NCBI RefSeq assembly: GCF_023715145.1
Contig: NZ_JAMBNP010000013.1
Span: 1 to 64,000 of the forward strand
Reading direction: 5' to 3'
Length of the DNA: 64,000 nucleotides
From: Paenibacillus glycanilyticus
Lineage (GTDB): Bacteria; Bacillota; Bacilli; Paenibacillales; Paenibacillaceae
Positions 45,411-54,656 of the stretch are shown piece after piece; position 1 is the first letter of the stretch, and each line of letters opens with the position of its first letter. The notes under the pieces were generated by a model, which searched no databases, was not told the DNA's origin, and saw nothing but the letters and a program-made list of their open reading frames with translations. A program made the position numbers and the translations under genes.

Positions 45411-45427
45411 AAGCTATAGTTAGACAC

Positions 45428-46147
45428 TTATTCCACATTCACGATGTCATCAGCCTTCTGGGCAATGCGGGACCAATCCGCGTGCTCCTGGCCATATTGA
45501 TCAAGCAAAGCAGACAACTTGTTCATCAGCTCGTCATTTAGAATCTGCTTTTGCTGAAGCTCGATGTCCAGCGCGACCAGCAATATTTTCGCAAGATCCA
45601 GGTCACTCACCTGCAGCTCGCCAAGGTCCCCCGGGAAAAACTTCACCCGCATCAGGGAGGCGGAGTGGCTGTCTTCCTTCGAGTACATCAGATCATATAG
45701 TACCTCAAAATGATTCGCATACTCGGCGTTCTCGATTGTTCTTAAGAATACAGCCTGGTCGGCTAATTTGGAGTGAGCCGTTCCTACGAATAAGGTGTTC
45801 CCGCCGATATCGGTCAGAACAAACCGTCTGTCCTCGGCCAGATCCTTTACCTTGGATATGCGGGGTATGCCGCCGCGCGGGATTTTCCCCGTCTTCTCCT
45901 TGAGCGAGGATGTAAAGCTTGCATAGAGCCCATTAACATCATCCGTCTGAACATAGCACATATTCTGGTTCTCGACGGGCACCGTCTTCTTGCTGCCATA
46001 GAAGTGCAGCTCGATGTCGCCGTATTTCATAACCGCGTAAGGATTGGGACGAGTGTACAATTGGACGGTTTGAAAACCAAGCGTCTCATAGAAAGCCACC
46101 TGCTCTTTTAGGGATGGACACGGTAAAATCGGGATAATTCTCTCCAG
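45428..46147 (-). CDS. VOC (glyoxalase/bleomycin-resistance) superfamily protein with a probable CTG start
   Basis: A 239-residue protein: an N-terminal VOC module (~1-120; AFYETLGFQTVQLYTRPNPYAVMKY, in part, and IELHFYG) and a helical C-terminal half (~130-239) of unknown function. The first ATG/GTG in frame (46099) would delete the conserved first strand RIIPILPCPSLKEQV. CTG 46147 restores it and has AAAGGAG 9 nt upstream; an in-frame stop lies just before. CTG is therefore the likely start. It begins 15 bp after the beta-helix gene and is probably cotranscribed with it. Enzymatic role unknown. Confidence 0.75.
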   Translation of the reverse strand: MERIIPILPCPSLKEQVAFYETLGFQTVQLYTRPNPYAVMKYGDIELHFYGSKKTVPVENQNMCYVQTDDVNGLYASFTSSLKEKTGKIPRGGIPRISKVKDLAEDRRFVLTDIGGNTLFVGTAHSKLADQAVFLRTIENAEYANHFEVLYDLMYSKEDSHSASLMRVKFFPGDLGELQVSDLDLAKILLVALDIELQQKQILNDELMNKLSALLDQYGQEHADWSRIAQKADDIVNVE

Positions 46148-46161
46148 ACCGTTCAGCTCCT

Positions 46162-48285
46162 TTAGTTAACTGATCCTATATCTATGGAGATTATACCTTT
46201 CTCCCCTTCCTTTGGTTTCATCCTTGGACCAATTAGCGAGAAATCAATATCCTGCCATCCAAGCGGGTACGCGGGCGATGCGGGCTGCAGCCCGTAATCC
46301 CCTGCCGCTTCATCAACGAACCCGGCAGGCGCAAGCAGCGTCTGCGCATCATATTTTCCCTCCAGTAATGAACGCCAGGATTCCCACGCATACAGGTTAC
46401 CCCAGACTTTACTTACTCCGATCGAGGGAAAAGGAAGCTCGCCCGTGACCAATGGCGCCGCGCCATCACGCCAATACAGATTACGGTCAGCCGATGCCAG
46501 ACGCTCCCCGCTCCAATTCACATGCGCGTACATATAACCGGAATTGGATACGATATTCGACTCGATCACAATATCACGGTTGTACTCGCCTACCATTTCC
46601 TGCGTGCCAAAAGCGCATTCCGACTCGTTATTCGTAATTAAGTTGTTCCTGATCCGGTTGCCGATCCCTTTCGAGAATATGGCCATCCACAGCTTGCCTT
46701 CACCGGTCTGGTACAAATGATCGATCACGTTATGAGTGACTTCTACGTCGTCGGTCGCATCATCGAGATAGATCCCAAAGCCGAAGGAGAAATGAATACC
46801 GCTGTGATGCAGCCGATTGCCATGAATGACATTGCCGCGCCCGATTCCCCAAGACTCAATCATCCCGCCGTCCTGACTGTCCGTCATTACATTCGAGAGA
46901 TCGTTATAACAGATCCGGTTGTTACGGGTATACAGGAAATCATAATGGTTATCCCAAGCGACAGCCGTCTCCCACAGCATGGACGGCATCCGCTGATAGC
47001 GAAGCCCTTTCATGGAAATGCCATAACGGGGCATATTCGCGATCCGGTTATGGGCAATCTCGTTATCCCCGCTCTGATACAGCACAATGCCGCTTCCATG
47101 CCCCACCAGTTCGCCGCCGTCTGTAATCACATTATCCGCGATACGGTGGCCTTTGTTCCGGTAAGGAGCAAGGTTATCCCGAAAATCCCCCTCTCCCGGT
47201 GCATAACCTGATGCATAAATACCGGTATGGCCCACCCGCTCGACTCGGTTGCGAAGCAGCCGAACTCCTTCAACGCCGCGGTCAAGATATACCCCGCAGG
47301 TACCCGAATTACGAATGATGCTGTCCGAGATCTCGATATCTTGAACATCACGCAGATAAACGATGCCATTCCGGTTCTCATCCGGTTCCGCGTTATCCAT
47401 GCCGGGCTCCTCCCGCATCATTCGGAAATCCTCAACGAAATCCGTGCAAACAAAGGTTAGACCGGAAAAGGTCAGTCCGGAAGCTCTCTCTTCTTCGCTG
47501 TCTCCCTGTATATGAAGAATACGGCCGATTAACGGCGCGACGACTTGCTCCTTCCATGGCGACTCGCTTCGCGGACGGTAATACAGCACGCCGGCCGATT
47601 CATCCAGGTGGAACTGGGCGGGCTCCCGCAGGAAGGCAAGCGAGCCTTGCAAATAATAACGGGACTCCTCTCCAATCTCCCAGCAGCTGGGCCGCTTGAA
47701 ACGGATCGTTCGCTGCCCGGCATCCATATCGGCGACCGGAATGGTCTCCGCGAACCAGTTCGCCTCGCCTCCGCCCGGCCATACATAAATCTGCAGGCCA
47801 TCCGCATCGCCATGCGGAATATCCGGGAATTCCCCCTCCCTATAGCGAATGCCGGCTCGTCCGTCTTCCTCGAGCGGCTGAGAGCGGTAGTACCCGGAGT
47901 CTGGCATTCTGGCTTTCGAAATGCGCCGGCCATCCGCATAAAGAGTATGGAACTTCACACCCTTCGGCACCCGTGCCGACCAAAGTCCATCTCCCTCGTC
48001 TTCCCACGCTGTCAGAACCATTCCGCCGATAAACTCAGCGGTTTCTCCTTCCGCGCTCCGGTAGATGACCGGGCATCGCTCAGCATCCGCGTCGCCGCAG
48101 CCGAACCGGAGAGGTTCATCAAGGGTATAGGTGCCTCCCCGGACAATAACGGTTACTCCCGCAGCCGCGCCTTCTTTAACGATAGAACGGACGGCCGCCT
48201 GTGCTTCCCGAATGCTTCGGAACGGCTGTTCCTTGCTCCCGTTGCCATGATCACTGCCCGATCCGCTGACATAGATTTCAAGCAT
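46162..48285 (-). CDS. Cytoplasmic right-handed beta-helix protein, GH141-like
   Basis: A 707-residue protein starting directly with EIYVSGSGSDHGNGSKEQPF, then VIVRGGTYTLDEPL and FIGGMVLTAWEDE, and a long parallel beta-helix (~270-590) rich in Asn turns. This layout resembles GH141-type fucosidase/xylanase proteins, but catalytic residues cannot be assigned safely by eye. There is no signal peptide, so it should act on imported oligosaccharides. ATG 48285 with AAGGGG upstream is preferred to 48333. It is divergent from the membrane AraC regulator and next to an Lpl-type importer, which suggests one plant or microbial polysaccharide locus. Confidence 0.75.
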   Translation of the reverse strand: MLEIYVSGSGSDHGNGSKEQPFRSIREAQAAVRSIVKEGAAAGVTVIVRGGTYTLDEPLRFGCGDADAERCPVIYRSAEGETAEFIGGMVLTAWEDEGDGLWSARVPKGVKFHTLYADGRRISKARMPDSGYYRSQPLEEDGRAGIRYREGEFPDIPHGDADGLQIYVWPGGGEANWFAETIPVADMDAGQRTIRFKRPSCWEIGEESRYYLQGSLAFLREPAQFHLDESAGVLYYRPRSESPWKEQVVAPLIGRILHIQGDSEEERASGLTFSGLTFVCTDFVEDFRMMREEPGMDNAEPDENRNGIVYLRDVQDIEISDSIIRNSGTCGVYLDRGVEGVRLLRNRVERVGHTGIYASGYAPGEGDFRDNLAPYRNKGHRIADNVITDGGELVGHGSGIVLYQSGDNEIAHNRIANMPRYGISMKGLRYQRMPSMLWETAVAWDNHYDFLYTRNNRICYNDLSNVMTDSQDGGMIESWGIGRGNVIHGNRLHHSGIHFSFGFGIYLDDATDDVEVTHNVIDHLYQTGEGKLWMAIFSKGIGNRIRNNLITNNESECAFGTQEMVGEYNRDIVIESNIVSNSGYMYAHVNWSGERLASADRNLYWRDGAAPLVTGELPFPSIGVSKVWGNLYAWESWRSLLEGKYDAQTLLAPAGFVDEAAGDYGLQPASPAYPLGWQDIDFSLIGPRMKPKEGEKGIISIDIGSVN

Positions 48286-48433
48286 GCTTACACCCCTTAT
48301 GCTTGTAGGTTTGACTCCACACTGCCACAGCACCGGCTATACTGTAAACTGCACAAAATGCTAAAAAGCGTACGATCTGCGTATATCCCCTTTATAAGGT
48401 GATTCCGTCTAAAATAACCCTTGCGTAACTTTT

Positions 48434-48447
48434 TGGTAACGTTTACA
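48434..48447. promoter_or_regulatory. Candidate CcpA catabolite-response element
   Basis: TGGTAACGTTTACA matches the cre consensus TGWNANCGNTNWCA at all but one fixed position. It lies in the divergent region between the beta-helix gene and the membrane AraC gene, as expected for a sugar-utilisation locus. Confidence 0.5.
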
Positions 48448-48492
48448 ACTATACATATAGAGACTACATGCTGGATAAAGGGGCAGATACTC

Positions 48493-50823
48493 ATGAAAGC
48501 ATACGGCTACTTTACCTCCAAGAAATATTTCAAGCGCGTGTTATTTTCTATTATGCTGACGATGGCCCTGATCTTGACCGGTCTGTCCGCAGCCAATACC
48601 TATCTGCTCGAGAGGTCGGTCAAGCATGTCCAAGAGGACGCGAACTTGAAGGTTCTGACCCAGACCCAATACAACCTCTCCTATATGAATGAAATTATCG
48701 TACACCTATCTACCTTCGCGTATCGCGATAATGCCCTGATTCCGCTGATGTTCAGCAACAATCTGCCCAAGATGGAATATATCCGCGGTTATCAGCAAAT
48801 GTACAACATGCTGGAAAGCTCCTCCTTCCTTCATTCAATGGCGGTATATAACGCCTCGACGAGAGAGCTTTACGGTTCCTCCAGTGATTTTCTGGTGGAC
48901 GGCGGCACGACGAAAAACAGTATCCTAGAGTGGCTGCTGCATACCTCTGGAGGCTCCTTGCCTACCTCCAGACTGATTCCGTTCAGCTTCAATCATTCTA
49001 ACGGCATCGATGCCTTTGCTTTTATCGTAACGGATGCATACGGCCCGTTCACCTCCGAGCAATCAGCCGTCATCTTGTTCATTAAACCGGACTGGGTATT
49101 CGACAGCCTGAGCAAGCTTAACGGCGTAAGCAGCGGGAACAGCGGCGAAATTCTAATCCGAACCTCCGGCGGGCAGTTGTTCGACAGCGGGCATTCGAGC
49201 GAGTCTCTTCCTTTGGATCAGGAGGCCATTGGACAGCTGGTAGATCCGGATCATACGGCATCATCCGTACAGCAAAGCGACTCCGGCTTTGTGATCGGCA
49301 ATTCCGGCGGGCAGAAGGTTATGATTACGTACTTGCATGGGATCGGGGATTGGACCATTCTGTACATTCAGCCTTACAAGGAGATCATGCAAGCGGTCTC
49401 GGATATGCGGACAAGGAATTTTGCGCTCACCGGCGCGTTTATCCTTCTTTCTATCGGAATTTCCATCTGGCTGAGCTATAAGCTTTACGGTCCTATCGAA
49501 ACGATGCTGAAGCGGATTCTGCCGCATATGCGAACCGCTGCTCCCGATTCAAGCAAGCGCAATGAACTGGATGCCATGGGCGATTTCTACGAGCAGCTCT
49601 CCGGACAACTGCAAGAGATCAGCTCGGAGCAGATCGTGCGCAAATATTATATCCGCAAGTTCCTGACCGATTACCGGAGCCTCTCGGAGCTGGATATGCG
49701 GCAGCTGATTACGAAGCATGAGCTGCAGCTTGCTCCGCAAGGACCATTTACGGTATGCACGCTTCGGATCGACCGGTACGATGAATATGACCGCCGTACC
49801 TCAACGGCGATGAAGAAGCTCCACAGCTTTGCCGTAATCAATATCACGAGGGAAGTGCTGTCGCGGGCATTCTGCTGCGAGATGATTGACATGCAGGAGG
49901 ATCACTTCACCTTGATCTTATCCGGTAAGGAAGAACCGCTCGATCCGACCGCTGTCAAACCATCTATTGCCGATGTCCAGCAGGTTCTGGAACGTTACTA
50001 CCATCTCTCCCTCTCATGCGGAATCGGCGAAGCCGCAGCCCAGCTGACCCAGCTGTCCGCAAGCTATTATCAGTCCTATCAGCTTAGCCAGTACAGTATT
50101 CTGATGGGTTACAAAGCCATTATAGAAATACAGGATATACGTACAAATCTCGAGAACAAACAAAAGTCGCTGCCGGAGGATGTAGAGAAGAAGCTGTCGG
50201 AGGCCATTAAGAAAGGAAAGCTGACCGATGCCGGCAGCGAGCTTGAGCGGGCTTTCACCTTACTGGCAAAGCTGCAGCTGGAGGATATGAGGAGAGCCAT
50301 CGCCGACATGGCGTGGGTCATCAAGAACGCCGCGGCGGATATCACGAGCAACCGGATTACCCATCTGTCCGTCGATATTGAGCGCATTCCCCTCTTGCCG
50401 CAGGATCACTATACGCTGGATGAGCTGCATATGGCCTTCCTGTCCCTCTGCACCGCCATCTGCGATGAAGCAAAGCCTTCCAGCATGGAACGCAATGAGA
50501 TGATCATAGAGACGGTGAAGGAATTAATCTGGCAAAAATACGGCGACTACAATCTAAGCCAGCAGTCCATTGCCTCGACCGTCAAGCTAAGCTCCGCCTA
50601 TGTCGGCAAGCTGTTCAAGGACAGCTGCGGAATTACGATTACCGAATATCTCAACGATGTCCGCCTGCGCCGGGCACAGGAGCTGCTGCTCAAAGAGGAC
50701 AGCACGATTGCCGAAATCATGGAGAAGGTCGGTTATGGCAACCAAAGCTACTTTTTCCGCTTATTCAAAAGCAAGTTCGGCAGTACGCCGAAGGAATTCC
50801 GCATTAAGAGATCGATCTCCTGA
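48493..50823 (+). CDS. Membrane-bound one-component AraC regulator
   Basis: A 776-residue protein: membrane helix (~18-38), large extracytoplasmic sensor (~40-300, Cache-like), second helix (~312-333), cytoplasmic linker of ~330 residues, and a C-terminal AraC double helix-turn-helix (~675-776: LSSAYVGKLFKDSCGITITEYL, in part, and QSYFFRLFKSKFGSTPKEFR). No kinase or receiver domain is present, so ligand binding outside would be passed directly to the DNA-binding domain. ATG 48493 with AAAGGGG upstream begins at the membrane helix; the longer frame from 48421 is rejected. It probably controls the ABC genes that follow (51002-54602) and the divergent beta-helix gene. Confidence 0.9.
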   Translation: MKAYGYFTSKKYFKRVLFSIMLTMALILTGLSAANTYLLERSVKHVQEDANLKVLTQTQYNLSYMNEIIVHLSTFAYRDNALIPLMFSNNLPKMEYIRGYQQMYNMLESSSFLHSMAVYNASTRELYGSSSDFLVDGGTTKNSILEWLLHTSGGSLPTSRLIPFSFNHSNGIDAFAFIVTDAYGPFTSEQSAVILFIKPDWVFDSLSKLNGVSSGNSGEILIRTSGGQLFDSGHSSESLPLDQEAIGQLVDPDHTASSVQQSDSGFVIGNSGGQKVMITYLHGIGDWTILYIQPYKEIMQAVSDMRTRNFALTGAFILLSIGISIWLSYKLYGPIETMLKRILPHMRTAAPDSSKRNELDAMGDFYEQLSGQLQEISSEQIVRKYYIRKFLTDYRSLSELDMRQLITKHELQLAPQGPFTVCTLRIDRYDEYDRRTSTAMKKLHSFAVINITREVLSRAFCCEMIDMQEDHFTLILSGKEEPLDPTAVKPSIADVQQVLERYYHLSLSCGIGEAAAQLTQLSASYYQSYQLSQYSILMGYKAIIEIQDIRTNLENKQKSLPEDVEKKLSEAIKKGKLTDAGSELERAFTLLAKLQLEDMRRAIADMAWVIKNAAADITSNRITHLSVDIERIPLLPQDHYTLDELHMAFLSLCTAICDEAKPSSMERNEMIIETVKELIWQKYGDYNLSQQSIASTVKLSSAYVGKLFKDSCGITITEYLNDVRLRRAQELLLKEDSTIAEIMEKVGYGNQSYFFRLFKSKFGSTPKEFRIKRSIS

Positions 50824-50829
50824 AGCTAA

Positions 50830-50868
50830 GCCGCCTGTTTCCTTACAAGGAAGCAGGCGGCTTTTTAC
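50830..50868 (+). terminator. Terminator of the membrane AraC gene
   Basis: GCCGCCTG/CAGGCGGC stem with an inner CCTT/AAGG pair, followed by TTTTT. It separates the regulator from the ABC operon. Confidence 0.92.
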
Positions 50869-51001
50869 TGCCTCAAACGGTATTAAATAGTAATTCGCAA
50901 TAAGTACACCCCGCTTCTACAGTTATTCAAGGATTGAACTCTATCCTGCACGATCCGGGTCATGGCATGCTGGACTCATCACAAATTTGGAGGAGATGCA
51001 C

Positions 51002-51994
51002 TTGTCCAACATTCCGCCTGCCGGACTTTCCAGCAGCCCTGAACAGCCGGCAGCACCTGCGCCTGTCAAACGCAAAAGCTGGCTTGCCAAAGAGCTGTGG
51101 CATATTCGGCGAAACCGCGAGCTTATCCTGCTTGCCCTCCCCGGCGTCCTATTCAAACTGGTCATTGCCTATTTGCCTATGGTCGGGCTGATCCTGGCCT
51201 TCAAATACTTCCGGTATGATCAGGGGATATTCGGCAGCAAATGGGTAGGCCTTGCCAACTTCGAGTTTCTATTTAAAGCGCAGGATGCCTTCCGCATTAT
51301 CCGCAATACCCTGCTGTACAACTTTTCGTACATTCTTCTCACGATGGCGATATCCCTCCTGCTTGCCCTGCTGCTAAATGAGCTGACGAGCAAGCTGATC
51401 AAGGTATACCAGACGACCTTGTTCCTGCCTTATTTCATCTCCATGGTACTGGTCGGTTATATCGGCAACGCCTTTCTGGATTTCGAGAACGGATACCTGA
51501 ACACCATCTTTACCTTCTTTGGCCTGAAGACGCATAACTGGTATCTGGAGACGACACCGTGGATCTTTATCCTGCCGCTTGTCGCCCTATGGAAAGGAGT
51601 CGGGTTCTCAACCCTCGTCTACTTCGCCGGCATTACGGGAATCAGCACCGATTATTATGAAGCTGCCCGGCTAGACGGAGCCTCCCGCGTGCAGATGATG
51701 ACCCGGATTACGCTGCCGCTCCTCAAGCCGCTCGTCATCATTTTGTTTATCTTGGGTCTCGGCAATATATTCAGAGGGGATTTCGGGCTGCATTACTTCG
51801 TTCCGAATAATGTGGGACCTAACTTTCCGACAACGGACATTATCGACACCTATGTGTACCGCGCCTTAACGAAGCTCGGGGATATTAACTCCGCCGCTGC
51901 CGTCGGGTTCCTGCAATCCGTCGTTGGACTCGTGACCGTCGTAACCGCTAACCTGATTGTCCGCCGCATTGACAAAGACAATGCGCTTTTCTGA
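51002..51994 (+). CDS. LplB-type sugar ABC transporter permease
   Basis: A 330-residue permease with six helices and an EAA-type loop (YEAARLDGASRVQMM). The frame opens at TTG 50987 inside the ribosome site itself. TTG 51002 has GGAGG 8 nt upstream and is taken as the start; an ATG at 50996 is too close to GGAGG. First gene of the third importer in the window, whose sugar is unknown. Confidence 0.88.
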   Translation: MSNIPPAGLSSSPEQPAAPAPVKRKSWLAKELWHIRRNRELILLALPGVLFKLVIAYLPMVGLILAFKYFRYDQGIFGSKWVGLANFEFLFKAQDAFRIIRNTLLYNFSYILLTMAISLLLALLLNELTSKLIKVYQTTLFLPYFISMVLVGYIGNAFLDFENGYLNTIFTFFGLKTHNWYLETTPWIFILPLVALWKGVGFSTLVYFAGITGISTDYYEAARLDGASRVQMMTRITLPLLKPLVIILFILGLGNIFRGDFGLHYFVPNNVGPNFPTTDIIDTYVYRALTKLGDINSAAAVGFLQSVVGLVTVVTANLIVRRIDKDNALF

Positions 51995-52013
51995 CCGAGG
52001 AGGCCGCCTAACC

Positions 52014-52892
52014 ATGAAAATCAAAGTTGCTGATACTTTTATCAATCTGTATTTCATTATCGTTTGTCTGCTTATTGCCATGCCCTTTGTTCTCGTCATC
52101 TCCATCTCGCTTAGTTCCGAGGACAGCCTGCATCAGTTCGGCTATCAATTCCTGCCCAAGGAATGGAGCCTCGAGGCTTACCGGATTGTGTTCGAGAAGC
52201 CGGAGCCTCTGCTTAGAGGTTACGGGGTTACGATTGCCATTACCGTCATTGGCACCGTGTTATCGCTGTTTATGACCGCATTGATGGCTTATCCGATTTC
52301 ACGCAGCGATTTCCGCTACCAGCGGCCGCTTACCTTCTATGTATTCTTTACGATGCTGTTTAACGGCGGATTGATTCCGTTCTACATTCTGATGACGCAA
52401 TATCTGCATCTGAAAAACACGCTGGCCGCCCTTATTATTCCCGCCATCATGAGTCCGTTTAACATCATGATTATGAAGGGCTTCCTCGACAAGATATCGA
52501 GGGAGATCATCGAGTCCGCAAAGGTAGACGGGGCAAAAGAGTACCGGATTTTCTTCGTCATTATATTGCCGCTCTCCACGCCTGCCCTGGCGACTCTTGG
52601 CTTGTTTATCGCCTTCGGGTATTGGAATGAATGGTTCAACGCCCTGCTCTTCATCGACAACGACAAATTCGTTCCTCTCCAGCTGCTGCTGGTCCGGATC
52701 TTGTCGCAGGCAGAGTTTCTCGCTAACTCGCCGATGGCCGAAGCAGCCGACAAGCTCAAATTCGCGAAGTTCCCGACGCTGACCGTCCGGATGGCCATGG
52801 CTATCATCGCCAGCGGGCCGATGCTTGTCATCTTCCCTTTCTTCCAGAAGTATTTCGTAAAAGGGTTAACGGTTGGCTCCCTCAAGGGCTAA
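52014..52892 (+). CDS. LplC-type sugar ABC transporter permease
   Basis: A 292-residue permease with six helices and an EAA-type loop (IESAKVDGAKEYRIF). ATG 52014 has GGAGG 10 nt upstream and starts the typical N-terminus; the open frame from 51957 overlaps the previous gene and is rejected. It is followed by the SBP gene after a 144-bp gap carrying the stabiliser-like element. Confidence 0.9.
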   Translation: MKIKVADTFINLYFIIVCLLIAMPFVLVISISLSSEDSLHQFGYQFLPKEWSLEAYRIVFEKPEPLLRGYGVTIAITVIGTVLSLFMTALMAYPISRSDFRYQRPLTFYVFFTMLFNGGLIPFYILMTQYLHLKNTLAALIIPAIMSPFNIMIMKGFLDKISREIIESAKVDGAKEYRIFFVIILPLSTPALATLGLFIAFGYWNEWFNALLFIDNDKFVPLQLLLVRILSQAEFLANSPMAEAADKLKFAKFPTLTVRMAMAIIASGPMLVIFPFFQKYFVKGLTVGSLKG

Positions 52893-52921
52893 TGTACAGC
52901 AATTCTAGGCTAGTGCTTTCG

Positions 52922-52952
52922 AAAGAATCGAATTCTTTTCAGGAGGTGATCC
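52922..52952 (+). promoter_or_regulatory. Hairpin plus orphan 12-nt anti-SD complement (STAB-SD-like) in the SBP leader
   Basis: AAAGAAT-cga-ATTCTTT (52922-52938) is followed by AGGAGGTGATCC (52941-52952), a perfect 12-nt complement of the 16S rRNA 3' tail. No start codon lies at ribosome-site distance; the SBP gene starts 84 nt later with its own GGAGG. This resembles mRNA-stabilising STAB-SD elements of Bacillus transcripts. Confidence 0.55.
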
Positions 52953-53036
52953 GCACCCTTTTACACAGCTTAAGCAGGAGTGCTTCACGAAGTGTAGTAA
53001 TACTAAATCAGGAACAATAATTGGAGGGTTCAGTTC

Positions 53037-54602
53037 ATGGTGAACAACAAAAAGAACAGATTGATCGCCAAGCTGCTGTCTGTCGCCTTAGTATTCGTTA
53101 TTCTCGCAGCCTGTTCCAGCAATAATAACGGTAATAACAATCCAACTCCGGCTCCTACCACAGAGCCTAGCACCGCTGCAAGCGATACGCCTGCCGAATC
53201 AACGGAACCCGCGCTGGATCCCGTTAAGCTGACCTTCCTCTATCCGGTTGCAGCCGATCCCGGTCCGGATCAGAAGCTCGTCAATGAAGAGATCAATAAA
53301 TATCTGCAGGAAAAAATCAATGCAACCGTTGAGCTAAAGCCTCTTACCTTCGACGAATACGAGCCTAAGCTGAATGCGATGCTCGCCGCTAACGAGAACT
53401 TCGATATTGCCTGGAGCTCCAAGGGCTGGCTCGGCAACTATCAGCCTTATATCGACCGCGGCGCTTATCTTGAAATTACCGATGACATGCTCGCCAAGTA
53501 TGCGCCTGAAGCACGGGCGAACATTCCGGATAAATTCTGGCCGGATATGCTTGCCGCAGACGGCAAGGTTTACGGCTTCCCGATCTATCAGGTCGCTGCC
53601 AAGCAGAAGAGCTTAATTATCCAGAAGCGCTTCATTGACAAATACAGCCTGGATGTCTCGACGATCCATAGCTACAGCGATATCGAGCTATTCCTGAAGA
53701 CGTTGAAAGAAAACGAACCGGATGTTGTTCCGCTTGGTCTGGCGCAAAACTCCAGAGGCATGTATATCGATTCCACGGTTGCAGGCACGGACGGCTCGCC
53801 TGTCTACTACAAAAAGGATGATCCGGCTTACACGCTTTCGACTTTCCTGAATACCGCCAATGACCGTCTCCCTTACTACCAGAAGCTGCATGAATGGTAT
53901 GAGAAGGGCTACATCAATCAAGACGCGCCTGTCCTTCAGAACATTAACGATCTGAAAGCGAAAGGAAACGTTGCCGTATCGATCGAGTTCACTTCGAAGC
54001 CGGGCGGCGAGATTGGCGAGAAAGCGATCAACGGCGGCAATGACGTGGTGTACGCACCAATCTCCGAGAGCTATTTCACGGGTATCGCGAGCGCGATGCA
54101 TGTCATCAACAAAAACTCGAAAAACCCTGAACGCGCTCTCATGTTCATCAACCTACTGAACACGGATAAATACTTGTACAATCTGATTTGCAACGGAATC
54201 GAAGGCAAGCATTACGAGAAGGTTGACGATCTCAATATCAAGCCAATCGAAGGCTCCGGTTATGCGCCTAACGGCGACTGGGTATTCGGCAACCAGTTTA
54301 ATGCTTACTTGAAACCTGGTCAGGCAGCCGATACCTGGCAAAAAACGATCGAGCTGAACGACAACGCTGTCGTTCTTGCAAGCAGCGGCTTTACTGTCAA
54401 CGAGGAGAGTTTCAAATCAGAGGTCGCCAACATCAACGCGGTGAAAAATGAATACGAAACCGCGCTCGAGACCGGCGCCGTTGATCCAAACAAAGTCCTG
54501 CCGGAATACGTTTCGAAGCTGAAGGCTTCCGGTATGGAGAAGGTTGATACCGAAGTAGCGAAGCAGTGGGAAGCCTTCCTTGCGCAGAAAGGCTTGAAAT
54601 AA
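53037..54602 (+). CDS. Extracellular solute-binding lipoprotein (LplA-type, DUF3502-like C-terminus)
   Basis: A 521-residue lipoprotein with lipobox ILAAC (~26), a Thr/Pro/Ser-rich linker, the family 1 sugar-binding fold (LTFLYPVAADPGPDQKLVNE, in part; DIAWSSKGWLGNY) and a C-terminal DUF3502-like part with GKHYEKVDD and WVFGNQFNAYL. GGAGG precedes the ATG. It is the receptor of the importer encoded upstream. It is similar in length and layout to the membrane-anchored SBP at 4392-5957, which shares GNQLNSYL and DPEKIMPMYISKLKAAG where this has GNQFNAYL and DPNKVLPEYVSKLKASG. Confidence 0.9.
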   Translation: MVNNKKNRLIAKLLSVALVFVILAACSSNNNGNNNPTPAPTTEPSTAASDTPAESTEPALDPVKLTFLYPVAADPGPDQKLVNEEINKYLQEKINATVELKPLTFDEYEPKLNAMLAANENFDIAWSSKGWLGNYQPYIDRGAYLEITDDMLAKYAPEARANIPDKFWPDMLAADGKVYGFPIYQVAAKQKSLIIQKRFIDKYSLDVSTIHSYSDIELFLKTLKENEPDVVPLGLAQNSRGMYIDSTVAGTDGSPVYYKKDDPAYTLSTFLNTANDRLPYYQKLHEWYEKGYINQDAPVLQNINDLKAKGNVAVSIEFTSKPGGEIGEKAINGGNDVVYAPISESYFTGIASAMHVINKNSKNPERALMFINLLNTDKYLYNLICNGIEGKHYEKVDDLNIKPIEGSGYAPNGDWVFGNQFNAYLKPGQAADTWQKTIELNDNAVVLASSGFTVNEESFKSEVANINAVKNEYETALETGAVDPNKVLPEYVSKLKASGMEKVDTEVAKQWEAFLAQKGLK

Positions 54603-54608
54603 TAGAAG

Positions 54609-54650
54609 AGGCAGTTGCTTAGGCCGATGGCTTAAGCAACTGCCCTTTTT
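54609..54650 (+). terminator. Terminator of the third ABC operon
   Basis: GGCAGTTGCTTA/TAAGCAACTGCC stem followed by CTTTTT. It lies between the convergent SBP and ankyrin genes. Confidence 0.92.
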
Positions 54651-54656
54651 AACCTC

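Noticed and set aside
50870..50990. Copy of the GTYRCAATC operator before the third ABC operon
   Set aside because: TTCGCAATAAG is only a loose match and no -10 lies 28-29 bp downstream, so this operon is left out of the proposed regulon.
52941..52952. Fragment of a 16S rRNA gene or primer-like artefact (AGGAGGTGATCC)
   Set aside because: Flanking bases do not match rRNA; only the anti-SD complement itself is present, so a leader element is more likely.
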